Below the pieces are notes generated by a model. The model searched no databases, had not been told where the DNA came from, and saw nothing but the letters and a program-made list of their open reading frames with translations. From contig SAUG01000086.1 of the NCBI GenBank assembly GCA_011316305.1, forward strand, positions 186,001 through 250,000: DNA of 64,000 bases, read 5' to 3'. Positions 54,398 to 64,000 of this stretch are shown piece by piece (position 1 is the stretch's first letter; every line of letters begins with the position of its first letter). Source of the stretch: Rusavskia elegans. Taxonomy: Eukaryota; Ascomycota; Lecanoromycetes; Teloschistales; Teloschistaceae. The position numbers and the translations under genes are program-made.

Positions 54398-56192
54398 ATG
54401 GGCATCTCCAACTTCAAGGATAAAGTCCACTCGATCGCCAGAATATATCACTCCAATACACCAGTCTTATCCCGACTCCCCTTTCCAGCTATCGCCATCA
54501 TCGCTGCGGTAGCGCTGGTCAATGGATTCGTATGGGTGGCTGTGGGGGTTGTTCTTGTGGGTTGATTCTGATACGTATTGATTTATGATTGTGTATTGTT
54601 TGTCTGACGGAGCATGGGATGGATGAGTAGCATTATCATGGGTAGGTCTTTTAATCTGAAATCCGATTGACAAGCATATCCATATATACATCTATGTTCT
54701 CCAACGAAACGATTTTGTATTCTCAAAGCGAAATTACATGCTGATTGATTGATATATATCGTAAAGAGATCTCGCTCCCACAGCCATCATCTCCTACACG
54801 CTCGGTCTCCGGCACGCCATCGACGCCGACCACATCGTCATCATCGACCTCGTCACTCGCCGTCTCGTGGCTTCGGGCCAGAAACCCGTGGCCGTAGGGA
54901 CGTTTTTCTCACTGGGTCATTCGACGTATGTATTGCCGTCCTCTGATGTTCGCTTCGCTTTTGAATCTTTCGTCTGGTTTCCTTTCGTTTCCTCCTCACG
55001 TTTAGTCCAGAGCTGCAAGTGTATACGTATAGGTTTAGGTATAGGATGGTGGTGTTGATGCTGCCACTAGTATCGTAATCATCACCTCCATCGTCGTGGC
55101 CGCCACGGCCGCCGCCATCAGCGAGAAATTCGGCACCTTCAGTCGCGTGGGAGGGATTATCGGCACGGCGGTGTCAGCGGCGGTGTTGATTTTGCTGGCC
55201 GTGGCGAATTTGTATATTCTTGTGAAGCTGGTGAAGCAGTTGAGGGGGTATCTTTCTGGACCGCCGGTTGAGGAGGGAGAGAGTTCGGTGGTTCAGGGGT
55301 ATGGGTGTATGTTTGGGCTTTTGCGGAGGTTGTTCAGGTTGATTGATAGGTGGGCTTTGCTTTTGTTTTTTTCGGGGGGTTGGTGGGAGAGGCTGATGAG
55401 TGGATAGGTCTTGGAAGATGTATCCGCTGGGAGTTTTGTTTGGTGCTGGCTTCGACACCTCTTCGGGTATGTCAATATCTCTTGCCTATGTTTCTTCTCA
55501 AGTTCTATCAGCCCATTGGATGCCGTATTGCTCAGATCAACGCTGACCAAAAACTACCCAGAAATCGCGCTCCTGGGTATAGCATCAATCCAAGGCGTCA
55601 AGGGAACCAGTATCTGGCTAATCCTCATCTTCCCTGTCCTCTTCACAGCGGGCATGTGCCTCCTTGATACTGTCGACGGAGCTCTGATGATGTCGCTATA
55701 CACCTCCACCGCCCTAGCGAACGATCGCATTGCCATCCTATATTACTCCATCGTTCTGACCCTGATTACGGTCGTCGTTGCCATGGTGATAGGCTTCATC
55801 CAGCTTCTGAGTCTGATAGCGAATGTGTCCGAGCCATCCGGGACATTCTGGGAAGGTGTTGCGGTTGCTGGCGATCATTATGATGTTATCGGTAAGCTCT
55901 AAATTACCGTCAACCGCAATTGGAGATTAATGATTGTTCAGGCGGAGGCATTTGTGGATCTTTTGTTGTATTTGGGGCTTTGAGTATTCTCTTGTACAAA
56001 CCGTGGCGGAGGCGGTTCGATAAGCGGAGGCAATTGTACCACCGATCCGAACAGGAGCTTGAGGCCAATGAGATGACCCAAGAGGCCGTACACATTCCGA
56101 TCGAGGCGGATGAACATGGCAATCTTACTGGTGGCTCTATGGATATTGATCAGACCGCAGCCACCAGTCGGCATGGCCAAGAAAAGTCGTGA
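54398..56192 (+). CDS. Nickel/cobalt transporter, NiCoT family
   Basis: Six exons (54398-54560, 54784-54925, 55071-55349, 55408-55466, 55562-55891, 55942-56192) encode 407 residues in frame. The signature LRHAIDADHI (H-x4-D-H type) is at about residue 67, followed by the LGHST motif in the next helix and FGAGFDTSSE, the NiCoT signature that usually reads LGFDTxxE. About eight membrane helices are predicted, with SIVVAATAAA, VSAAVLILLAVAN and TAGMCLLDTVDGALM among them. The tail is polar. NiCoT proteins import Ni2+ or Co2+ at high affinity; in fungi nickel mainly serves urease. The first intron is 223 bases, long for this window, so an alternative N-terminus is possible, though the chosen one supplies the expected first helix. 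Confidence 0.85.
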
Positions 56193-56556
56193 CCATGGAA
56201 AACGGATCCTCGATTGTCCTCGATCAAACGACATTATCGACGGGTTACCTGTTGGTACTATAAGGACTGATCGAAGCGGACGACCGGGGTTCGAGTGGCA
56301 AGGCAAAACTGTTCCATCCTCATTGCCTAATATCAATCCGTCCGGCCCCAGGGCGGAGCGTCAGCAGGTAATCCTATTGGCACTGCTGTGTGATGGCGCA
56401 CTGGTTTTGCTTCGATGATTGATGTTTCGAGTCTTTAGTCACTAGACGTGTAACCACCGAAGATTATGTGAATATGTCGACAGGGGTATATCTTACATGG
56501 CCTCGGGGCAATATCAATACGTACAGCTGAGGCAGAAAACATTGCAACATCCTGTG
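56193..56556. other. Convergent intergenic region
   Basis: 3' ends of the NiCoT and mL46 genes. No gene seen. Confidence 0.35.
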
Positions 56557-57711
56557 TCATCGCTCCGAGAGTATGTTCTTTACACCATTCCAATCACGTG
56601 GGGTAAGAGTCTTCTGTATCTCATCCTTGGCCAGCCACTGGAAGTCCGTCAAGCCAAGCTTGTTGTCCGCGAGGTTTGCCTGGCCGGCCATGATCCTTCC
56701 TTTCATGAAGAAGAATTTTTCTCCTCTTAACTCCTCCGTTTTCTCTTGGTTTTCCGTTATTGCTCCGTAGTTGTGAACGTAGTGACCAAGTGGAATGTTG
56801 CCGACAACCCAGGTATTCATGTTCATACCGCCTGCCTGAACGATAATACGCTCTGCTGCCTGTGTTCGAACAATTAGTAGACAATACTGATAGGCAAACT
56901 TAAACGGACACCCTCTCACCGTATGCAAGCTCTCCTTCCCAACCAGCACATCACTTGGAAACCACCATTTCCCCTCCTTACCCTCTCTCACAACCAGATA
57001 CAATGTTCTCTGCAACTTCCGATCCAGACTCTTCGTGTCTCCCACCTGATCCGCCTCCGTGATTCTTGGCATCGGCTTCTCAATCTCCTGCTTTTTCACC
57101 TCCTGCCCCTCCTCGCCCGTCAATCCCTCCACCTCCGCATCCCTTAAAAGCGCATCCACTTGTGCCTCGGGCTCACTTTCCTTCGCCCCAACGAGCACTT
57201 CGTCATTCCATCCTTCCTTCGCATAGGCATTATACACGCCAATATCCCTCGCGGGCGTTAATCGCTCTTTGATTTTCCGCTTCCACTCTACATCTCCAGG
57301 TGTCCCCTTCTGGTAATAGAAGTATCGACTGAACGGCATCGCTAAACGTTCATTGAGGCGGCGTTGATATAGAAAATAGGATTTTTCGAAAGGGGTGAGG
57401 TCTCGGGTTATCAAAGGGGGACGGGAGAGGAGGATGGAGGCTTTGACTTTGTAAGCCGTGCGGAGAGATGCGGACGACGTGTTGGAAGGGGGAGCGGCGC
57501 CAGAGGGAGGAGGTTCGATGGGCCCGGCGTGGGCTGCCGAAGCGGTTGCGGTGGAGGCGAGACGTTGCTGGTGGATCGAGAGTCGACATATTTTGCATAT
57601 ATGGCTGCTCGGTCCTTGGCGGTATTAGCTGTAATTGGGATACTGGAAACTCATGAAGACTGTACTTATTTGACCGGCAAATCGAGTTATGACCTCCTGC
57701 CGTCGAGGCAT
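56557..57711 (-). CDS. MRPL17: Mitochondrial large-subunit ribosomal protein mL46 (Mrpl17)
   Basis: Three exons (57711-57675, 57614-56920, 56859-56557) encode 344 residues. The first 60 residues are basic with Ser/Thr/Ala (MPRRQEVITRFAG..., HQQRLASTATASAA), typical of a mitochondrial presequence. The mature part begins KVKASILLSRPPLITRDLTPFEKSYFLYQRRLNERLAMPFSRYFYY, the conserved N-terminal domain, and ends in a NUDIX-like fold (GKWWFPSDVLVGKESLHTAAERI, WVVGNIPLGHYVH, FFFMKGRIMAGQANL) without the catalytic NUDIX box. This is mL46, yeast Mrpl17, of the mitoribosomal large subunit. The start is set by a 37-base first exon spliced to GGACCG. It is divergent from the mitochondrial ketoacyl synthase gene with only 187 bases between starts. 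Confidence 0.9.
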
Positions 57712-57898
57712 GGTGCAAGCTTCGGATGAATTGTTTCGAACGAGAGTTGACTTCCTCCTAAAAGTTTCGAGCTTCAAGTCAGATTTGGTTAAAGCGCTTG
57801 GCATCATCGGATGTCGGCGTTTAATTTCACCGACATCTTATTGAAACATCAAGCAATTAAGCCAATACTTCTACATCATCGCAACGTCTGGCAATGAA
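57712..57898. promoter_or_regulatory. Bidirectional promoter of two mitochondrial genes
   Basis: 187 bases separate the start codons of the mL46 and ketoacyl synthase genes. Both products work in mitochondria, so co-regulation is plausible. No specific operator recognised. Confidence 0.5.
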
Positions 57899-59371
57899 AT
57901 GCGAAGGGTCGTCGTGACTGGTCTGGGAGCTGTAACACCTCTAGGCCTAGGTATTTCGTCTTAGTGTTGCACACCAATGTTTTTAGAACTGATTTGATCT
58001 CGACAGGTGTACAGCGTTCATGGACGCGACTCATAGACGGCCATTGCGGAGTCGTCTCGTTGAAGGATAGGGGCAATGCCTTTCTCCAGCAACAATGTCA
58101 AGTTGCAGGACTGGTCCCTGAGGGCAAGAAGGAGGATGGAGCTTGGAGAGCCAGCGATTGGCTGACGAAAGATGTCTGTATTCAACAATACCACCTTTGG
58201 CAACCAATGGGGGTCAATGATATTGACAAAAGCCCCAGGAAGAACGGCGCACGTCCAAATTCATGCAATACGCCATCGCCGCTGCCCAAGAAGCTCTCTC
58301 AGATGCTCAATGGCATCCGCAAACCGAGCGACAGCGCGAGACCGGCATCTGCCTAGGCTCCGGCATCGGCAGCTTCGACGAAGTCTACAACACCTCCCTT
58401 GCCTTTTCTCAAGGAGGCCCCAAAAAAGTCTCCCCCCTGTTCGTCCCCAAACTCCTCATCAACCTAGCAGCCGGTCACCTATCCATGAAATACGGCCTCA
58501 AAGGCCCCAATCACGCCGTCACAACCGCCTGCACAACAGGCGCGCACTCTATAGGTGACGCCTCCCGCTTCATCGCTTTCGGGGACGCAGACGTCATGCT
58601 CGCCGGCGGCGCCGAATCCTGCATCCACCCTCTCGCTTTCGTGGGGTTTGAGCGTTCACGTTCCTTAACCACGACATCAAATACAACACCTCATAATGCC
58701 TCCCGTCCCTTCGATAGAACCCGCGACGGATTCGTCATCGGCGAGGGCGCCGCGGTCTTGGTCCTCGAGGAACTCGAGCATGCTTGCTCCCGCGGCGCTC
58801 ATATCTATGCGGAAGTGGCAGGGTACGGAGCAAGCGCTGATGCACACCACATGACTGCTCCTCCCTCGGACGGGGAAGGTGCGTTGAGGGCCATGAAACT
58901 AGCGTTGAAGAATAGTGGTACTACGCCTTCGAAAGTGGATTATATCAATACTCATGCTACCTCCACGCCTTTGGGCGATGTAGCAGAGAACAGGGCCATC
59001 AAAAAATTGATGCTAGATACGCATGAAGGCAGAACGAAAGCAGGAGAAGTCAATATTAGTAGTACCAAAGGGGCTGTGGGGCATTTATTGGGGGCGGCAG
59101 GGGCGGTGGAGGCATTATTCTCTGTGTTGGCTATCAAGGATGTAAGTAATTCCCCGTCGTCTATATGGTCTACGCTCGTGATGCCAAGCTGAGCTGAGAT
59201 GTACAGAACATCTTACCACCAACATTGAATTTGACCGATGTCGATGGACCGGAGTTTGATTGCAATTATGTACCATTGGTGGCTCAGCAGGCGAAGGTGG
59301 ACGTTGTGCTATCGAACAGTTTTGGATTTGGAGGAACGAATGCAAGCTTGTGCTTCAAAAGGTATCCATGA
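57899..59371 (+). CDS. CEM1: Mitochondrial 3-oxoacyl-ACP synthase (Cem1)
   Basis: Four exons (57899-57950, 58007-58173, 58239-59141, 59207-59371) encode 428 residues. The N-terminus [23 protein letters not shown] is the start of a KAS II-type fold. The catalytic triad is visible: Cys in [11 protein letters not shown] (about 165), His in [12 protein letters not shown] (about 305) and His in [10 protein letters not shown] (about 340). The C-terminus has the [13 protein letters not shown] loop. The enzyme condenses malonyl-ACP with acyl-ACP in type II mitochondrial fatty-acid synthesis, which supplies octanoyl for lipoate. No long presequence precedes the fold, although the N-terminus is basic, so import may use the short start. 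An alternative ATG five bases upstream is out of frame. Confidence 0.9.
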
Positions 59372-59862
59372 CTCTACTTCGACATCAGACAAAGAAGACT
59401 CCCGCAACCCAGAGCTGGTGGCTCTTAAATGCCAACCCTCATAACGGCGGGACAAGGAGGGATTATTGCACCCAGGCGTAGGGCAAACACGGTATTGATT
59501 CTACGTTTCAAGACTCAGCTGATTGCTGCGTCGGTTGACTGATCATACCAACGCTATTTACTATATCAGGGACGCAACAAGGGAGTCGAAGATTGCATCA
59601 TGTAGCTTCGTCAAATCATTCAAGCAAATATCTATGATAGCTAAAAACTCTGGAGGTATCACAAAAGCCGCCTATCCTATGCCAGTGTCGTTAGTCGCCC
59701 CAAGTCATGATTGCTTTTGTTCTTCGTACTGTAGGAATGAAAAAAGCTTCAGCAAAACGCCACTGCCTCTGAGGCCGGATGCAAGCTCTAACGCAATCGA
59801 AAGAAAAGAAATCCGCAAAAGACGAAATTTGGAAAAGGTTATTTCCACATTCAGTGCGGGAA
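59372..59862. other. Convergent intergenic region
   Basis: 3' ends of the Cem1 and Sec7-PH genes. No gene seen. Confidence 0.35.
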
Positions 59863-62800
59863 TCATTGAGTCAATGCACGGGAGGAGCCCGTTGGCCTTG
59901 GAGAACTGTCAGGAGGTTGGATGCCAGCCGTGCTCCCACTTCTGCTTGAGACGGGCCGCGACTCTACCTCCTCGCCGGACTGGATAGACCTGTCTTCATC
60001 CTCAACTGCTGGCATCGAACCCCTCAGGTCTTCCCTTTGAGATTGTTTGCGCATTTTAAGCCGTTCCTCCGGTGACATGTTCTGCCATTCAGACCCAAAG
60101 GTGATGACGGAAGCTTTCTTGCCGTGGACCGTGAAACTACCGGTCCCTCGTGCAAGGCCTTCACTCTCTGCCAGCGAGGAATTGTCTTCAGTCATGCCTG
60201 CGCTGGACGCAGAATCTCTACCCTTCTTGCTTCGATGATGAGATGGAACGTGAGCTTCTCGTAGCGTCCTTTGGAGGCTGCGGCGGATCTTGGGTCTTCC
60301 GTCTTTGAACCCAGGGTCTGGACTCTTGGAATTCTCCGGCTCCCTGTCTGCGGCTGTCTCGCTATCCACTGCCGCGTCTTGCAGTTTGGAATCAGGCGTG
60401 GGAGTCTCAGACCTAAGCAAACCAGCCTCTTTTAGCACTTCCTGTTCGTTCTCATCCACGCTCGCTGTTGGTGTCGTCAATTTGGCAGCTAAATCAGGAG
60501 CAACGTCGCCAGCTTTACTGCTCAAACCCGAACGCTCATGTCTCAACGAGTGCTGCACGGGAGTTCCAGCCCTGCTGGGAGGTTTTTTGGTCGGAGATTC
60601 GAAAGATAGAGGAGGGATTTCCCACGAGGCCTGTCTCTGTCGTTGAGCAGCAGGAGAATGCGATACCGTAGGTTGGAAGATATCGTCGGCTACGGGTTGT
60701 TTTGCAGGCGATGGTTGCGTAGAAGGGCGGATGGTGCTTTCCGATAAAGGCCTTGCCTGGGATGAATTGACATAATCCGTACTTGACCCTTTCCGGCTCG
60801 TGCTGTATACACTCGGTGTTTGGACAGCTTTCGCAGGCCTAGGCGTGACATCGTTCTTCGACCGTCGAGACTCACCACCACCGAGCTCCTCCTCCATATC
60901 CAGTGTAAGGATATCCTTATGGCACCGAGTCCGCCACATTTCCATTCGTACCCATTTGATTTTCGCGGCCATCCCTCCTGCGGCAAGGATCAAGTGCTCT
61001 CTCGACTTGTTTTGTATCGGTGCCAGTATTTGCAGGTGCCTCGCGTTCCTAAGATGCACGTCAAGCTGTTTACGTGTAGCATCTAGTTTCTCCTCGGCTT
61101 CCGCAATCTTGTGCACCATGATCTGTCTTCTAGCTTCCTGGATTTGTTGGGCGAGGAGAGGGTCAATTCTGCCTCTGGAGATTGTGACCTCTCCAGTGGG
61201 TGACTGAACGGATTGAGTGGTACTGTCGGAGTCCATCCGGCGCATAGCCCGCGTCTTTTGACCATCATACTGCCCTCCGATCAAGCCTCGCATCCGCACG
61301 CCAGCACTCCGAAATGCAGAAGCATAATTCAGTTTAGCAAGCCAGTCATTCATCTCGCTTTCGCTTTCGGCGAGAAAAGTCTCTTCGAATCCTCCGTGGC
61401 GGACGAAGACGAGCGCGTGTTTGTGCTTCTTGTATGTTGTGTCCAATAGTGCTACAGCGTCCTCTGTAGACATCAGTACATCAGGCTTGAATTGCTCCAA
61501 TGGTGGCTTGAAGACGCATGGAGATCCAGCCAATCCCTGTTTGTGATGGACACTGCATTGGTGCATCAAACCTTTGATCCAGCCAGTGTTACGGAAAAAA
61601 TAGAGCTGTGAGCCAGTAAGGATAGCACCCCACTCTTGCCAGGGGGAACGCGCTTTCTTCTTCTTCATGTCCTTCCGCCAAAGAATACCCACTTTGGTAA
61701 TCTTGATGTCAACAACACCTGGATGCGCCTCAGCTGGATTTGTTGTTGTTTCGGGAGACATGAAAGCTTCTGGTCTGGACCGAGACGAGACGATTTGCAA
61801 GACACCAGTCCTGAAGAAGGTTTTGTTGAGATCCGCTAGGTTGAGTGACTGTGCAGTACCGAGGTAGCTATACGGATCGTCCAGATTCATGACATCTTTG
61901 AGAGAAGGACGTAGTGAATCGAGCCGGTTATCCAGAATCAGCGAGTAGGGATCGACTGGCTCATTGGATTTCCTTCTGATCACATCCGAACTAGCCCTTG
62001 GCAGCAGAACCTTTTTGGAGTTATGAGGGACAACACGTTCCCCACTGATGTTTATATCGTCTTCCACATGGATAAACGGCGTATACAAGATGTTATCGTA
62101 AAAACATTCGAGGATCTCGTCCGCCACTCCCGTGCCTCGTGCGTTCTTGGTATAGTCAGTTTTCTGCATTTTATGCTTGTTGTTCTTGTTGAAGACGTCG
62201 GTATGCAGAATCAAGAGGGAGAACGCGATGAAATAAGCCTCATCTGAGATCGTCAGCGATCATAATCTATGGAGCCCAGCCTCCTGGCGACTCACCTGGC
62301 GAGGCGTAGATGCCTGGATTGCACTCATGGTATCTGTTGGCAAAGGCCTGAAGGACTCGGTCGATCTGTTGGGTTTCTTTAGGCAACTCAGCTTCCATCA
62401 GCAATTTCCTAATCGACATGTCCAGAGGGTCTCCAAAGAACTTGAACCCTCGCATGTAACTTCTCAGGACGTTCTTGGAAAACTCATCGTCTGCTTTTGA
62501 AAGGATGGCAGCGACTGCACCCCGGCTCACAGCCTCTTCCAAGCGCACAAGATACTTGGCGGGCGTATCTCCCTCTTCACGTAGCGGCACGACGACCGGT
62601 TCTCGCGCAAGGCTCAGAGAGTGAGAATTTGAACCGCCGGAGATGGGGCTACCGGGCAAGCCCATGGGAAACGACCCGTGCCGTGGGTTGTGAGGTTCGG
62701 AGTTTTGGCGCAAACGGGAGAGGTTGAAGAACCCACCAAGACTCGTTCTACCAGTCGAGGATGAAGTTCTACCAGATTGAGGTAACGGCGGAGTTGGCAA

Positions 62801-64000
62801 AGGCTCATTATCCATGTTGTCATGTAGAGAGCCTTTGGTTGAAGACCTACCTCGCTTGCTAAGCTTAGAAGCGCCAAGTCGAGTGGGTGATGATCGGCCA
62901 GATCGAGTTGACGCCGTCGAATCCCGTCGTAGGCTTGGGAACCCCGGTGCTGCGAAGGAGACTCCTGTTGGGATTCGAGAAGGAGATGGAAGAGGAGAAG
63001 ACCTATTGCTACCAGCATTGCTAGTGAAGAATGGACGATGCATTGCAGTGAGAGGTGATCTCTGTGAGGGAGAACGACGCTGAGGCGACTCCGATGGTCG
63101 CCGACTATCGGAACGGCGAGGTGTTAAAACCTGCCCCTGAATATGGTCGGTTGGAGGTATTTTGACAGGAAGCGGGAAGAGCGGCCCTTTATTCTTCTTG
63201 CGTCGAGGGAGGCGGAAGAAGGTTGTGGTTGTTGATACAGTATGGGTAGTTGTCGTTGTTGCGAATACGCCATGATGGTCCCCCAAGCTACCATCAGATC
63301 GAGAAGATTCGGATAACCGAGACACGGGCAATGCCAATGTCGAATTAGCGTCGTCTCCATAAGCCGGAGGTGCAACGGAGGCCCTTTGCCTTTCCGGCTC
63401 GTCGAAAGTGATGCGAGATGCTCGTGCACTTGGGTTGCTCGACGAACAAGCTGGACCATCATGAGCGGCGCCGAGATTGTTGTCCATGAGCGACAATTTC
63501 GAGGGCTTGGACGATAGAGAAGGACTTCCATCTGACGGCTTCTGGCGACGTGGTAGTAGGAATGCAGATCTTCTCTTTTGTAATGGCTCAGGTGTGTCCA
63601 TGGTTGGCGCGGTAGTGATGATAGCTGGAGCTGTCGCGCGATACCGATGAGCGTTGCTTGTCATTGTCAGACTCTCGTCGGGGGAGTAACTCACCAGCTG
63701 GCATTGGTTGGGCCCGCATCATTGCCTGTTCCCTGGCCGTCCTTGACAGCTGAGAATCGGACGCGTGTCGGAATTTGAGAAGACTGAATCGTTGAGATTT
63801 AATCTGAGGTGAATCCTGTCGGTTCGGTGAAGGGTCCTGCCCTTGAGAGACGGATGTTTGCAAAAGATGTCCTTGATCCATAAGATTCGAGACGGATGGC
63901 GATGCTGCGGGCAGGAAGTCCGGCTCCCTCCTTCTATCACTTGTTGGTTCATGGCCGGGGTACTGATCTGGATTGAGGTGGAGGGCGCTCTGCCGGCGGC
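59863..64000 (-). CDS. Sec7-PH Arf guanine-nucleotide exchange factor (Syt1-like), 5' end outside
   Basis: Three exons are visible, 64000-63695 (continuing past the edge), 63630-62296 and 62243-59863; phases agree. The left-over N-terminal region is Ser/Pro/Arg-rich, with the RFSLLKFRHASDSQLS block near the visible start and TAPAIITTAPTMDTPEPLQKRRSAF after the first intron. A Sec7 domain follows: YLVRLEEAVSRGAVAAIL, LRSYMRGFKFFGDPLDMSIRKLLMEAELPKETQQIDRVLQAFANRYHECNP with the catalytic Glu in KETQ, and AFSLLILHTDVFNKNNKHKM. Then comes a PH domain (VDIKITKVGILWRKDMKKKK... QLYFFRN ... EEEMNDW-type end) and a coiled coil, then a long disordered tail. Sec7-PH order matches yeast Syt1 and fungal homologues, which activate Arf in the Golgi. 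The start lies beyond 64000. Confidence 0.88.

Noticed and set aside
54749..54946. Forward frame starting at an alternative codon as the NiCoT start
   Set aside because: It is in another frame from the LRHAIDADHI motif; the six-exon model from 54398 supplies the expected first helix and closes in frame.

Overview
This window is nuclear DNA of a filamentous ascomycete (Pezizomycotina). The evidence is dense protein-coding genes on both strands, short spliceosomal introns (mostly 44-90 bases, GT-AG), fungal Zn2Cys6 transcription factors, and fungal orthologues such as Fox2, Drs2, Rrn11, Ecm11, Hrq1 and Cem1. I cannot name the species; Dothideomycetes or Eurotiomycetes would both fit. I see no transposon, rRNA, confident tRNA, CRISPR array or prokaryotic operon structure. 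Exon joins were worked out by hand from splice sites. Where I give a final protein length, the exon lengths sum to a multiple of three, which supports the model.

Left part (1-6000): poorly recognisable genes. A partial reverse-strand gene lies at the edge. Next come a four-exon orphan (187-1508, 5' exon missing), a divergently placed membrane-anchored helical orphan (about 2034-3510), a small three-exon orphan (4440-5049) and a doubtful ORF. From 6000 to 16100 the genes are recognisable: Ecm11-domain protein, Yip1-family Golgi protein, FG-repeat/Ran-binding protein (RanBP3/Yrb2-like) and the RecQ4-like helicase Hrq1, whose leader carries a 16-bp triplication with three upstream ATGs. 16.5-22 kb holds a Zn2Cys6 factor, a 2-kb gene-free stretch and the Pol I factor Rrn11.

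Middle (23-39 kb): a RING-H2 E3 ligase with a myristoylation-type N-terminus, the tiny four-exon V-ATPase subunit e gene, and peroxisomal multifunctional beta-oxidation enzyme Fox2 (eight exons, one GC-AG intron, PTS1 AKL). Fox2 is divergent from a Tda10-like kinase. Then follow a HIT hydrolase, a membrane alpha/beta hydrolase and a FarB/CTF1-type Zn2Cys6 regulator. The Fox2 promoter holds a perfect 6+4+6 palindrome containing CCTCGG, the core element of FarA/FarB-type fatty-acid regulators, and a regulator of that class is encoded 5 kb away. That is the most coherent functional theme of the window.

Right part (39-64 kb): intracellular LysM protein, Rad4/XPC repair protein, a SAM methyltransferase facing a CoA-binding-domain protein, a fungal orphan, CRIPT (three exons), the Drs2 flippase, a NiCoT nickel/cobalt transporter (six exons), a divergent mitochondrial pair (ribosomal protein mL46 and ketoacyl synthase Cem1), and a Sec7-PH Arf-GEF (Syt1-like) that runs off the right edge. 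Most genes are housekeeping. I found no secondary-metabolite cluster or evident new multi-gene system; the novelty lies in regulatory sites, unusual exon structure and a few orphan genes.
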